From Entomortierella parvispora (Eukaryota > Mortierellomycota > Mortierellomycetes > Mortierellales > Mortierellaceae): a stretch of 64,000 bases of DNA. Location of the stretch: the NCBI GenBank assembly GCA_963573315.1, contig OY752152.1, positions 434,001-498,000 of the forward strand, read 5' to 3'. A program made the translations under genes and the position numbers. Position 1 is the first letter of the stretch, and every line of letters begins with the position of its first letter. Under the pieces are notes generated by a model. The model had not been told where the DNA came from. It did not search any database and saw nothing but the letters and a program-made list of their open reading frames with translations. Below are positions 30,855-42,643 of the stretch, one piece after another.

Positions 30855-32238
30855 ATGGTATTCTTACTCAGAGCAAGGCCACAGCTTCTGCACCAGCTCA
30901 CAAAAAGGACGATACCCAGAGTTGCCGTTCCAGTCTGGACCCGCCACTTTCACCACGCCCCCGTCTCTCGTAACTCCTCCGACAAGGAAGGGACTTCTTC
31001 TTCCACCTCCTTCATTGATGCCACCAAAAAGTTAGAGACCATTCCCAGCTCAGAACTGTCAACATCGGCCAAAGTAGAAGTAGAAACAGAAGAAGAGGTC
31101 ATTCCCCCAACAGAAGGAGAAATTCAGACCCTCGCTTACGACTTTCGTAAGTTGTTGAAGTTGTTGACAACTTTCGCGTGTTCCTTGCAACTTTCAATGT
31201 ATCGTCCGATGGAACCCTTACCGGTTGTTATTTCATAGCGTGGCTGTATAATAACGCGAACCACATGTCAAGGATCCCTCGCTACCCCTATGCAAAGGCT
31301 CCTCAGGTATGGTCATTGTTGGGATATATTCCTCAGTCGATCCAGTACGCAATCTGTAAATCGGCCTGTGAAAGGATGCTCCGTAACAACACCTCTCCCG
31401 AATACTTTCCAGACCAATTTCTTCAAGGAGGTTTGTCCTTTGCACTTACCCAATATCTGATTGACGACATCTGTGTAAGATCTAACAACCTTTTTAACTG
31501 ATTCCTTCCGAACAGCTGGCCTTGCCATCCACCAACTCTTCCCACTATTGGCAACCAATGTGAACAGAGAAGGATTGGCGAACATGATGACGCAGGAATT
31601 ATACGACGTGTTTGAGGCTGAACTCGAAAAACAGGAAAAAGTAAAGTCGGATGTATCGATCAAGCTTGCAGCCGTCCACGATGGTGTCGTCAAGGATGTG
31701 TGGGTTCTGCTAGGTCCAAAATTGACGTCAGGCACATCTCGAGGGTTCATTCGGTGGAGATGGCAATCCTTGACAGTGGCTCTCCGGGCTGCTACCGACC
31801 AAATGTCTTCTCGGGATCAAGTGGCTCACATGATGATGGAAGGTGTTCAGTTCAAGGTGGACGTCGAATGTAAGGATCCAATCTACGTCATCTCCTCATA
31901 ATCTTTGATACCACAAGTGTCTTGTATCTGACATATTTGCTGTCGTTTTCATAGTTGATGCTTCGATTGATTATACCATCCGGTCCGAGCAACTAAACCA
32001 AGACGTCGTGTCTGATTTCTCACGTCGCCCCCTTCTCGTCCGATTTGAGACTCCCTTCTTTGAGCCAGCAGAGAAGATGGTGCAGTCCAGAAGCATGTCG
32101 AGACCGGATGAGGCTCCCATTGATTGGAACTGGCGTATCTCTGATATCGATTACCTGCTGGAACAGGAGTTTATTGAACGCCGTAAACGAGAGGATATTC
32201 TGGATGAGGAGCATGCTCGTCGCGAGATGGAGCTGTAA
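30855..32238 (+). CDS. predicted mitochondrial protein, possibly Tim44/MRPL45-like
   Basis: Exons 30855-31146, 31239-31430, 31516-31869 and 31955-32238, all joined in phase 1, give 373 residues. The N-terminus is Arg-rich and lacks acidic residues for about 40 positions (MVFLLRARPQLLHQL), typical of a matrix-targeting presequence. A conserved-looking core follows (FPLLATNVNREGLANMM, then KLAAVHDGVVKDVWVLLG) and ends with WRISDIDYLLEQ. This pattern is loosely like the Tim44-like fold of MRPL45/Mba1, which attaches mitoribosomes to the inner membrane; that assignment is tentative. A 39-nt in-frame GT...AG segment inside exon 2 (31307-31345) is treated as coding. Confidence 0.62.
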
Positions 32239-32509
32239 ATTATGAAGAAAAAGGTTAAACCGTGTTCCAATGATGGACCCCTCGGATCAAGTGCGTCCGA
32301 CGGAAACCCTTTAGACTCTGTTTTGTACATAAACATTACCGTCATGTGCATGGGACTCAATTGCTGAGCGGCTCAAATAGTGATGGTGGAAACAATATGG
32401 TCATTGGAAACAGCGCTTTATGAATTGGTATGCAAGGGGAAGCGAGAATGGTATGAGATGAAATTATGTCTATGTTTTGGTTTGATTTTATACAAGTAGC
32501 CTAAGTGAT

Positions 32510-34416
32510 CTAGATCTCTGTCTTGTCACCTCGGACAATTGATGCGATGTCGATCTTGATCTCCAAAGGATCGGCCTCGAGGATGGCAGCACCAGCTACA
32601 AGGTCTGCGGCGAACTCAGCCTCTATCTCGGCCTTTGTCTCTAGTTCGATCACCGTCGCATCTGCGGCAGCAGAAGTGGCAACAGGTGTTACCTCAGGGC
32701 TTGCAATAGTCTTGGGGAGCATGAATGCCGAAACAATGAATCCCAAGACACCCAACCCCACTACACCCAAGAGACCATTGCGATAACTCTTCAACAACAG
32801 ATCCTTGTTTCCGATCGTACTTTCCATGTTCACAGAGTTTTCAGAGATGGCTGTGACAATGGCAAGACCCAAAGGAGATCCCAGTTGAAGACCCATCGAG
32901 AAAAGTGCTCCAACGACGCCCTGGTCTTCATTTTTGGCATCCTTTAACGCAATGATCTGAGTGGGCAACAGACTTGTGCCGAGACCAATCACATGGACCA
33001 ACAATCCGCAAAAGGGCAGGCCCCAATAGGAGTTGGTCGTGGACACGAATGCGAACATCAAGGCGGCAGCGCAGCGGAAGCAGAACCCCGTTAGGATGAA
33101 GGGCTTCAATTGCTTGAACTTTGGCAAGACCTTCCCCAGGACGGTAAAGGTAACGATTGCAAAGAGAGAGTGAGCCAAGAACGCCAAGGCAGTATGAATG
33201 GAGTCGTAACCAAAGATGTTTTGGAAGATTAAAGTTGCGTAATAGCAGAACCCTTGGAACTGACCCTGCAAGAACAAGATGGCAACGAACGCGGACGTAA
33301 AGTTGCGAAGGCGCCAGATGCGGAAGGGCATGATCGGTTGATCGACCCAACGGAGTTCAATCCAGGCAAAGAGACCCAGGAGTACCAGACCGACTGCCAG
33401 GACAGGAAGGGTTTGAACTGAAGCCCAGCCAGAGCCGGATCCTGTGGAAATGTAATAGATGATGCAAATCATGCCCACGGTGGCGGTCAAGGCACCTGCG
33501 ACATCAATTTTCTTCTTGGGTGCGTCTACTTCCTTGGTAGTTTTTGACTTTGTAGGAATGGCGATCAATCCAAGGAAGAACAGGATGAACGAAAAGATGG
33601 CCGAGAATCGGAAAATCCAAGCCCATCCGATGGACGAGATGAATGCTCCTGCGATCAACAAGCCCACAACTGCACCCAAGGCTCCAAATCCAGAAAAGAT
33701 GGACAGGGCCTTGGTACGTTTTGGACCAGCAGGGAAAGTGGTGGTGATCAGACCCAAAGCGGTGGGGACACTCATACTGGCTCCAATTCCTTGAAGTGCG
33801 CGGAAAATACAGAAGACAGCAGGAGTGGTCGCAAAGGAGACGGCCAAGGACCAGACACCGAACCAGATCTGTCCAACGAGGAAGACGCGGCGATGGCCGT
33901 ACAAATCACCGATGCGACCAGAAAGTAGGAGGAAACTGTGAGAGGAAACGAGGGTGTGTCAGAAGTAGAATTTTGATAAGCGAAACGTGGATGCATCGAG
34001 ACGGCTCTTCTTACCCTCCAAAAGTTACGATATAGGCACTGATAATCCACTGGATGTTGTAACTAGCAAAGTCGAGGTCCCTACCAATGGCTACTAGTGC
34101 CACTGTCATCGATGAACCATTGACTAATATACAAACAAGTAGAGACACGCATCAGCAAAAGCTGGGGCTTCGGTCTGTTTAGACATTCATGTGGCATACC
34201 TGTGTCGATGAACTGGGCTAATGATACAATGTAGAGCATGGCGGGGCTCAGCTTGTTTTGAAGATCGCTCAACCAAGTAGAATCAGTTGCCGCGAGTGGT
34301 TCTTGGGTATCTTGGAGGTCCTTCGTGGAGGAGGAGAGGATGTCTATGGTGACCGTTTCGTCTACCTTCTTCTCTACCCGTTGGTCCTGGACCTCGGGGG
34401 TTTGTGTAGCGGCCAT
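32510..34416 (-). CDS. MFS drug:H+ antiporter, DHA2-like
   Basis: Exons 34200-34416, 34015-34123 and 32510-33935 (phases 1 and 2) give 583 residues. The start is the ATG at 34416 (MAATQTPEV). After a charged N-terminus of about 55 residues come about fourteen hydrophobic segments, the number typical of DHA2. The loop SGRIGDLYGHRRVF is the MFS motif A between helices 2 and 3, and SFATTPAVFCIFRALQGIGA fits the following helices. The family exports drugs, toxins or organic ions in exchange for protons at the plasma membrane or vacuole. The acidic C-terminal tail (about 45 residues) is cytosolic. The substrate cannot be told from context. Confidence 0.86.
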
Positions 34417-35331
34417 TGAATAAGCCGGTTGTGTAAAGTTCAGAAGGGATATAAAAAGGCAGAGGCAAGAATTGAAGGACTGGGGTGACGAAGAGATAGA
34501 AGGAAGGATGTGAGGTGAAAACAGGGGAATCCCCCTCTGTATTTAACAAGAACCGGAGTCCACGAAGTCAAAGCACCCTGGCGCCTCTACTCTTGTCCCG
34601 GATAAAGTTCAACGTCGATTTGTATTTTTGAAGATCCGAGCCTTCTCTTTTTTGATCCAATTGCTCCACTGGCCACTATTGCTCCGTTCTTGGTGTCTGT
34701 TTTCTGTATTTTGTTGCTCCCATCATGATCATCGTTTCTCAGCCCCACCCGACTTTTCTCCATGTTTACAGTATGTTTTCAGGAATGACACTGCAAACCC
34801 CCGGAAAAATGATTCGATACATTTGGTTTCGCTCCACTGAGAAGTCAATCCCTATTGTCCAGCAGCAGCACAGCGTTTCACTGCTTGTTCGGAGTATTCC
34901 CAGCAAACATTTCCGGACAGCGATAGAGTTGTGGCTCGCCGCCTGCGCCTCTTTTGTTGACAGGAACTCCTTTTTCCAATATTTTTGTCCAACTGACAAC
35001 ATTTCCCTTCGTCATTCTGTAGCTCGTGCACCCAGCCTCACTCGGAAACTGGCGGCCCGTGGGACGATAATACCGAATAAAGAAAAAGTGTGATAGTGTT
35101 GTCAAAAGTGCACCACAAACGCGCGCGCTTGGCCACAGCTCTTCTCAAAGCTCCTTCCCCTCACCCTCTTTCGCCTCTTTGCCTCTTTGCAGGTGCAACA
35201 ATTCATCCTAATCGCCCCACGGCTGTCAAGTTTGGGCAAAAGAATAAAAAAAAGATCTCTCGTGTTGATTCTTTATTAACACAGTCGACTGGACTAACAA
35301 TCGAGTGGGTGGTAAAGGCAGGCCGGATCGG
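34417..35331. other. intergenic, 0.9 kb
   Basis: Upstream of the DHA2-like gene and downstream of the gene ending at 35332. Nothing beyond short chance frames is seen. Confidence 0.5.
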
Positions 35332-36055
35332 TTATCCTCGTGATAATAGCGGAGTGCACAGGCTATCCTCCCCCTGATTCCGTCGTTGGATTTCTTGAAT
35401 GAGAATGTGGTAGTTTTGGCGCGATTTTGGGTCAAGTATTTCGTACCCAGTCCTCATTGGGGCAGCGAGTTGTTTTCGCACGGGCGCGACGTTTCTTGTC
35501 GCCCAAGCCCTTTGAGAGATCTCAGAGGATTCTTCTGGAAACTGGGCCTGCAAATCGGTGATTTGTTCAGATGTAGAAGTGATCTGCTGCGTTCTACAAA
35601 AAAAAAAAAAAAAAAAAAAGAAAAGGAGGGAAAGGAAATGTGTAGAGTAATTCATCAGTCTCCGTTAGACAGATGAGGCAGAAGAGCCAGAATGCAAAAA
35701 CCTACTGAGAGTGCTGCCCTCTATTGAATAGGACCCTGATTTTTGTGTTAATGGCCCCAATGTCATGATTGATTTTATCGAGATGAACATCTGGTTCTTT
35801 CAATTTGCGATACCAAGGTCGGCCTTTCTTGCGGACGTCTTTTCTGGCACGTTCAACCTCGGCACCCAGCAGCTGCAATTCTACGAACGAATCGTCGTTC
35901 GCGATTTTGCTGTAAGCCGTGAGCTCCATATCCTGAACTAAGAGTCTTGCTTCTGCAACGATGATACTGGCCTCCTTCTTCCGGTCCACTCCAACAACTG
36001 TAGATAACAGAGAGTTAACTACACCCCCTCCAACTGTGGCCACGGCTGCATTCAT
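35332..36055 (-). CDS. hypothetical protein, 203 residues
   Basis: Exons 35706-36055 and 35332-35593, joined in phase 2 across a 112-nt intron whose acceptor (TTTGTAG) is preceded by a T-run of about 22 interrupted once. The ATG at 36055 opens MNAAVATVGGGVVNSLLSTV, a mildly hydrophobic stretch that could be an amphipathic helix or weak membrane anchor. A charged, probably helical region (EVERARKDVRKKGRPW) and a Gln/Glu-rich C-terminus follow. No family is recognised. The in-phase splice supports a genuine gene, but expression is unproven. Confidence 0.5.
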
Positions 36056-37765
36056 AGCTTTCTTGATATTTTTTGAAAAGGGAAGGTGATATGGAAGCAG
36101 AGGAGGCAGCAGAGATAGAATCGTGAATGGGCTGTACGAGATGAGAAGCGAGAAGCGTGAACTGGTGGTACGGAGAAAAGAAGAGAAAAGATGTGACAAA
36201 ACGAGAAAAAGGACGAGAGGAATTGTGCCAACAAAACCAAGTCGTGGGGGGGGGCGCTAGTTTTTATACTGCGAGCATGACACGAGCCGTAGGCAATAAG
36301 ACTTCCCTGGCAAGGGCCTTCCTCCTTTCTTCGAGGGGTAGGGAGTTTTTGATTCGCAAAGTAGTCTCGACCCAGCCCTCTCTCCTCGCTGCGTGACCGC
36401 GAAGCGGTCATGTCCTCGTAGAGAAAATGTGGCCTTTTACATATGGTGGACACAAAGTTTGATTGGCCATCAAAAAGTGATTCTCGTCAGCCCCTGGGGA
36501 ACTCTCGAAAGTGGGAATTTTTAATGAAATTTGCCCTGCCCGCCTTTTTTTTTTTTTTTTTTTTGCTGTGATATGATTCTTTTTCTGCTCTTTTTTCACC
36601 CATGATCTTTTGGTTTACTAATGTATTTGGGTCAGTGTCCAAGAAATTCAACGCCCCTACGATCAAAAATGAGTTGGTTACTATAAATGAAAATACAATA
36701 CAGTACAACGTGAGAGGGGTCGAGGGGCCGAGTTGGGGTCAGTTGCTGACTCTCGGCCGCGCTCCTCCTGCACGCGGCGCCGATACTCATTCTGGTGAAA
36801 AATTATGTAAGGTCAATGGACTTCATTACCTGGGTGGCGTCGAAGGGTTGGTTGTTGAGGATGTGGGGAATGGGGAAAGTCAAATACCCAGATCTGATGA
36901 AGGACGGTTGTTACAAGCGCAATTGCACTAATATTGCTCTTGGGAAGGATCTGCTCTTGTTCGCAATAGAGGAGAAGTTCGATTAAACTCCCATGAGAAA
37001 TCCATGTCTTTGAGGGTGTGGCTAGCGACGAACGCCAAAATATGCAGTTCCAAAGGTCATATGATCCACGCTCTAGGCTCTTGAGCAAGGAATGCACCAA
37101 TCTACAGGTAGAATCATTAGATTGGTGTTTTCCGATTTTGAATTGGCGCGATGGTTGCACTGGAAGTTCGCCAATATTTTTTTCACTTTGTGCCAATCCT
37201 ACGATTTTGGCAGTATAAAAGGTTCATGAACCGATTGGTTACTCTACCTTGAAAAATTTCAGAACACTTTCATTGTGAAAATGGTCCGGAATTCAGAGGT
37301 CGACTGTACCGCCACTGAATGCATTCCGGTTGCCTCTCCAGAATAGAGTTCGATCAGAAGGAGACGAACAATCGAACAATGGCACCTGTAATTCAAAACG
37401 CGTTCGGCTCAAAGGGCACTGAAGAGACAACTCGAGGTCAGAATGCAGTTGCATTCATGCGGACGTAGATAAACAACCGAGAAATCTATCCTCCGTTCTG
37501 CCTACCAGGAAAGCCGTTGTGCCTACCAGGAAAGCAATTGACAGCTACTGTTTCCTTCTTCGCACCAAGCAATAGTAGCTGCGGCCTCTCCTATGATCAT
37601 AATCACGGATTTCCTGCCTATCTCTTTTTCAAGGTGTCTGCCCAAAAAAAAAAAAAAAAAAAAAAAAACGTGACTGCAAAAAATGTTATGTTTACTGTTT
37701 GTTTCGCCCAGGCATGCGCCAGCTCCATCTTCAACACCATCCCCTCCATCTTATTATACATCACA
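36056..37765. other. intergenic, 1.7 kb, divergent spacer
   Basis: Lies between divergent starts at 36055 (-) and 37766 (+). It holds a G-run near 36246, a T20 run near 36544-36563, an imperfect hairpin at 36726-36758, and an A-run of about 24 at 37645-37668. The frame at 36813-37196 (-) has no family resemblance. No gene is called. Confidence 0.5.
36726..36758. repeat. imperfect inverted repeat
   Basis: GGCCGAG (36726-36732) pairs with CTCGGCC (36752-36758). Inside, GTCAG (36738-36742) pairs with CTGAC (36746-36750) around a TTG loop. It is an isolated structure in a non-coding spacer. Confidence 0.45.
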
Positions 37766-38375
37766 ATGGCCCAAAAAGTTATCAAGAAGAGCAACGTCAC
37801 CAAGGACAGCATCAAGAAGCAGCCCAATGGACTTCTCCGGAAAGGAGGTACTGTTTGTTATTCGACTGCAGTCAACACGCTCTCTTGCCTCTGACGCCAC
37901 AACCTCTTTCACCATCCCTCGAAACATGATACGTGGTTTACTAAACAAATCCCTGCTTTGCTAACAACGCCTATCGTCATTGACACAATCCAGCTAGATC
38001 ATACGCTCCCAAGAGCAATGTCTTGATCAAGCAAAAGTCCACCCAGAAGGTACCTAAGCCCGCCTGCCCGCCAATATGACACGATGGGAAATGCCCCAAC
38101 TCTCTTTGGAATATCCAACTCACCCCATACCCACTTTTTGCTGTCCTTAGAAACTCTCGGCCCAGATCAACAAGAACATTGAGACAGTCATGGCTACTCG
38201 TGCCGGAGCCACTGGAAAGTTGACCATCATGAAGGGACTTGCCGACGCCGGTCTCGCTGCTGAGCGCAAGGCAGGAGGAAAGAGAAAGGCTGGTGGAATG
38301 CCCAAGGTCGGAACAGGAAAGACCATCAAGGCCCTGCCCACCAAGGCCAAGCCCGCAACCAAGGCCAAGAAGTAG
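37766..38375 (+). CDS. UPF0390 / DUF2462 family protein
   Basis: Exons 37766-37847, 37994-38049 and 38151-38375 (phases 1 and 0) encode 120 residues. The product is small and very basic (MAQKVIKKSNVTKDS at the start, a Lys/Ala/Pro tail at the end). The middle, KLSAQINKNIETVMATRAG then GKLTIMKGLAD, matches the UPF0390 family (human C19orf53-like). These proteins are conserved in eukaryotes; composition and reports point to a nucleolar or ribosome-biogenesis link, which is not proven here. The short first two exons would be missed by frame scanning. Confidence 0.8.
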
Positions 38376-38792
38376 ATACACTCCTTCCCCACTTTCATTG
38401 TCAGCATTGTCTTCTACCCTCCACACTTGTAACATAGAATATCCCCCCCTTTTCAGAATATTCGTCAGAATATAATAACGCCATGTCATGCTAAATGCAA
38501 ATATTGTTCTCAACTTCGCCATACAATGGCCCAATTCAATTGTCTCCTGATAAAAAAAATCTCCATATGTTTTTGGTGTTACAATTGTGGAGGTTGGCAC
38601 AAAGCGCATTCGACATAAAATTTATAATTTTACGTCTGAGAGAATTGAGTGGGGCCAATGAACGCAACATGACATGGTTAACACTAAACACGAGCACAGA
38701 GAAATACAATACATATCATTTGTAGAAAAAGATCGATATCGCGTGGAAAAAGGTTGGTAGAGCTTTTAATAGAAAGAAAGTAAAGGTCAAAT
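38376..38792. other. convergent 3' spacer, 0.4 kb
   Basis: Lies between the 3' ends of the UPF0390 gene (+) and L13 gene (-). It is A/T-rich and presumably carries both polyadenylation regions. No gene is seen. Confidence 0.5.
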
Positions 38793-40097
38793 TTACTTCT
38801 TCTTGTTAGCCTCCTCCTCCTCCTTGGCCTTGCGACGGGCCTCACGGATTCCGTGAAGACGGGCAATGGAGCGAGCCTTGCGGTGCTGCTCGAAGGCGGA
38901 GTTGTTCTTCTCCTCCTCAGTGATCTTGCGAGCCTTCTCCTTGCCCCAGACCTGGGTAACGGGGAAAAGGGCACCGGTCAACTGAACGGCGGCGTTGACA
39001 TCAACGGCCTCAGCATCACCAGACTTGGCCTTGCCAGCCTTGCGGGGGAAGACAATCAACTTGGCCTTGTAAGCCTTGAGGCGCTGAACGTTCAACTGGA
39101 GGGACTCCTCAGACTTGTTGCGGCGACGGTGGTCAACGGAGACACCGATGGAGAGAGCCTCCTTGCGGCGGATACCAGCAGCCTAAAAGATCAGAGCAAG
39201 AAACAGCAATGATGTTCAGATGCCATGTCCTATACATGATTTGGATTCACAGTTTGGTACAGCGAGGGCGAGTCGATGGTATAAACGTCCTCTCCAATAT
39301 TGGCCTTTATGGACAGATATAGCTCGACATCGTTTTCCTGCCAGTCCCCTGCGGCTGTTTCCTGGATTGGCTTGGTAAGGAACGAGGTATAAAGTCCAAA
39401 GCGTCGTCGATAGCATATCCAAATGTCAAAGGTATCGAGCAACTCCATGTCAAACAGCCCTCCCGCAAGACATTTGGGAAACAGTAAAGCCTCAATGAAA
39501 TATACCTTGAGCTCCTCAAGGGTGAAGCCACGACCAGCACGAAGCTTGGTGTTGTACTTGATGGTAGGGCAACGGACGGCAGGGCGGATCAAGCCATCAA
39601 CGGGGCGAGGGGCGATACGGGCGGCCTTCTGGACACGCGCGATACGTCTGGACTTCTTGCGACCAGGCTGGTCCAACCAGGTCTTGACACGCGACTGCCA
39701 GTCCTTGCGGAAGTGCTATTAAAGAAAAGAAATTCAGAATAGATTAGCATCGTCACTTCCTCGGATATGTCCATTCTTTTCGGGTTGTCTGTTAAAAGGT
39801 CAGGAGCTTCCAAGAGAAGGCACAACAGGGATATGACAGTAAGGCAAAGCAGACGACCGTTGACATTCAAGGACTCTGCGTCTTCACAGTGGTTCCAACA
39901 GAGTTGGCCCTGTAAAAAGACAACCTCGCCTGCTGACGTTTCCTCGACGAGCAGCAATAGCCGTCGTAGCCAAGATGTATCAACGGTCATAATGCAAGCA
40001 AGCCGCTTGGTTCCCCTTTGTGCCTTCGTTGTAACTCCATGAACCTGTGAATGAAGGAAATACGCACCTCTCCGGGCAATTGGTTGTTGTGCTTCAT
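38793..40097 (-). CDS. RPL13: 60S ribosomal protein L13 (eL13)
   Basis: Exons 40068-40097, 39506-39715 and 38793-39182, all phase 0, give 209 residues, typical for eL13. The first exon is only ten codons ([10 protein letters not shown]). The second has [20 protein letters not shown] and the third [20 protein letters not shown], both hallmarks of the family. The C-terminus is Lys/Glu-rich. Both introns (352 and 323 nt) are several times longer than those of the non-ribosomal genes nearby. An ATCACGTGAT palindrome lies about 590 bp upstream. Confidence 0.95.
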
Positions 40098-40918
40098 GGT
40101 CTGTGGGTGATGAAGGTAGTAGACAGTTGTGGATATCCGATAGTTGAAAACGAGGAGTTGATAAGGACATTTGTTGAAGGTCGTCGAGTAAGCCGATAGA
40201 GAAAGAGAAAACGGAGAAGTTCATCGTCAGTAAGGGTCCATGATGTGATTTAATCCTTCCTGTGAGCTCCAAGGCCCCGATGCACTTGATTGAAAGGGGG
40301 TGACAATCAATCCTTTCTGCTATTCTGTCGAATCAGCGTTCTGCCATGCATTGTCCAACCCGTCAAAGGGCCAAGGTCCCAACCAAGATGATGGTCTCCT
40401 CCATGACTGAGTAAATGATCGATTCATTCCTCCTTCATCTCAAGAATGGTGAATTTTTTTCCTCGTATTATCGATGGGCATAGTCGTCCTTTTGTGATGA
40501 CGATGGTGATGTCCCGTTGACATGGCAGTTATTGTCCTTTGATAGATGGATGAATGGTCGCCCGTTTGGATGTCTATCCACACGCAGTCCTGGATTATTA
40601 CCAAGAGATTCGGATCAGAGCAAAAGGAGGCTCCACGGTCTCGCACGGCTGCAATTTCTTTGTACTGAGCTGAGCAAAATAGCAATCACGTGATGTTTCT
40701 GATAGCTGTGATTTTCCCAAACTAATCGTCAATCGTCAACGACTACGAAAAGCAACGAGTCTGCACTCTCTTAACAGGTCAACACTCTCAGCATCCTCCA
40801 TCCTCTTCTATCGCGCATCAATCGAAAAACGTCTGTTCTTTTTTTTATCTGCAATTCTCAGAAATCTGGAACGTGCATGTTTATTGAGAGTAGGCAACGG
40901 CTTAAACCGCGAGAACGC
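40098..40918. promoter_or_regulatory. L13 upstream region, 0.8 kb
   Basis: Non-coding spacer between the L13 start and the L27 stop. It contains ATCACGTGAT at 40685-40694, identical to the palindrome at 23097-23106. No gene is seen. Confidence 0.4.
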
Positions 40919-42399
40919 TTAGAAGCGGAGCTTGGAGAAGAACCACTTGTTCTTGCCGCTGTTGTATCTGTAGATGGAAAAATTCAGGAGAGAACGACAA
41001 AGACAGGTTAGAAGACTGCAGAAAGATGTCCGAATCCATGGGTCTAAATCGAAAAGAAGGTTGTTCAAGTATCTTACCTCTCCTCGAAGAGCTTCTTGAT
41101 GGCCTTCTTGGACTCCTCACGCTGGGAGGGCTCCTTGAAGGAATCAAGGGTAACGACGGACTTCAAGGACTCCAAGTCCAAACCGTAGCTAATTGGCAGA
41201 ATTGATAACCAAGAGTTGCTTGTCAGTCTAAAGTCTGGTATTATCTAATATTGGGTGTGTTGGAAGTTGCCAGTCCTATCATCCCATCGAGATGACCAAC
41301 GCTAGCCTGTATCCAAGTCTTTCAATCGAGGCATGCTTACCGGGTGGGCATCATGTGGTTGTAGTTGATAACCTTGATGAAAGGCTTGACCTTGGAACGC
41401 TTGGCAACGCGCTTCTTGCCCATGTTCTTGGTGATCTTGAGGGGGTAACGCTCAACACCAGCAACGATGGCGTGACCGTAACCGCGCTCCTTGGTTCCCT
41501 CATCGACATGTAATAGACGGGAAAAAGCAAAAAAAGACATAGCATTCACAGGTCATACGAATCTGGCACAAAATTCCCAAAGCGAGGGAAAGAAGTGTGA
41601 AATGATAGCCATAGAGGCAAGAAAAGAAAACAACGACACCAAGAGCAATAAACAAAACAGAAACACAAAGAGCGCTCCACTTCCTTGATATCCAAGCACT
41701 GTAGTATAGTTGTCGTAGCTGTCGTAGTTGTGGTGATTGCCGTATGGTGATATTGCCGAGAAATGAGAAGCGTTGGAACGAACAGAGTGCCGAGAAAGTT
41801 TTGGGGAAGCGAAAGACGTGAAGACGAACGTTCTGCATGGAGGATGGATGACGAAAGATCAAAGGTAATGGCTGCATGCGAGCTGGTGTGTGTTGCCTCC
41901 TTTGCAAGCAATGAACTCTACTCCGTGGACAAGAGATCTCTTCAACATCGAACAACGTGGTGATTCCTGCTTCTCAGTCATCCCCTATTCTCCTCCTCTT
42001 CTACATGGACAGAACCTGATCTCTGGTTCCGCATGCATGCAGGGCTCCATGTGATCCACTGTCCAGATTCCTGATCCTGATTGAAACGGCAAATAAAAAA
42101 GGTACAGAAACGACTTTGCAAAGGAAACAAACTGAGTGTTGGTTTGCTATTTTTCACGACGACGGCCTTCTTGCCGGCGTAGCGGCCGCTGAGGACAACG
42201 ACAACCTAATGATTCCAACAAATGGATGGCGATGATGTCAGCTCCATGAAGTTGATCTCTCTGACATGATCCGTCCTCTGTAAAGTTGATGTCTGGTTCG
42301 CGCAGTGTGTGATGGCGAGCAGAGCTGACCATCGCGATGGATGGATTGGCAGCATCGATGGATCCAACGTACTTTTCCTGATTTGTAAACCTTGGGCAT
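40919..42399 (-). CDS. RPL27: 60S ribosomal protein L27 (eL27), with an apparent AT-AC intron
   Basis: Exons 42373-42399, 42151-42205, 41341-41509, 41078-41188 and 40919-40967 give 136 residues, the standard eL27 length. The start is MPKVYKSGK; later [34 protein letters not shown] and [10 protein letters not shown] are diagnostic. Introns 1, 3 and 4 are GT-AG. The 641-nt intron 2 (41510-42150) has no GT donor or AG acceptor that keeps the conserved VKNVDEGT junction; the only join that does starts AT and ends AC (or the equivalent AG...AT slide allowed by the shared AT). Product identity is secure; the exact splice mechanism is not. Confidence 0.93.
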
Positions 42400-42643
42400 C
42401 TTCGGATACGATGTCTGGGGAGAAAGACTGAACAAAATTGTGATGTCTCCCCTTTTGAGGGGCCGTCAATTTTTAAGGGGCGGAGCTCAATGTTTCACAC
42501 CTTTTAAGGTCTCTTCGCGTGGCTGTCCACGGCGCGTGCCAAAGTGCATCTCTTCACCGCTTCATTCTCTCTGCGTCCATCTCCTTCGTGATCCAAGAAA
42601 ACAAGAAAACAGTGTGTATATTGGAATTAACAAAACATAGAAT

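Noticed and set aside
36960-37010. tRNA-like B-box sequence (GTTCGATTA)
   Set aside because: The consensus final C is missing and no cloverleaf or A-box could be built.
36813-37196. 127-codon minus-strand frame in the 36-37.8 kb spacer
   Set aside because: No domain and no usable splice continuation; treated as chance.
39589-40272. Long minus-strand open frame across L13 intron 1 and exon 2
   Set aside because: The L13 splice model explains the exon with correct product and phase; the open intron frame has no similarity to anything known to me.
41940-41990. C/D snoRNA-like GATGA and CTGA boxes in L27 intron 2
   Set aside because: Boxes are adjacent rather than flanking a guide, and no terminal stem is visible.
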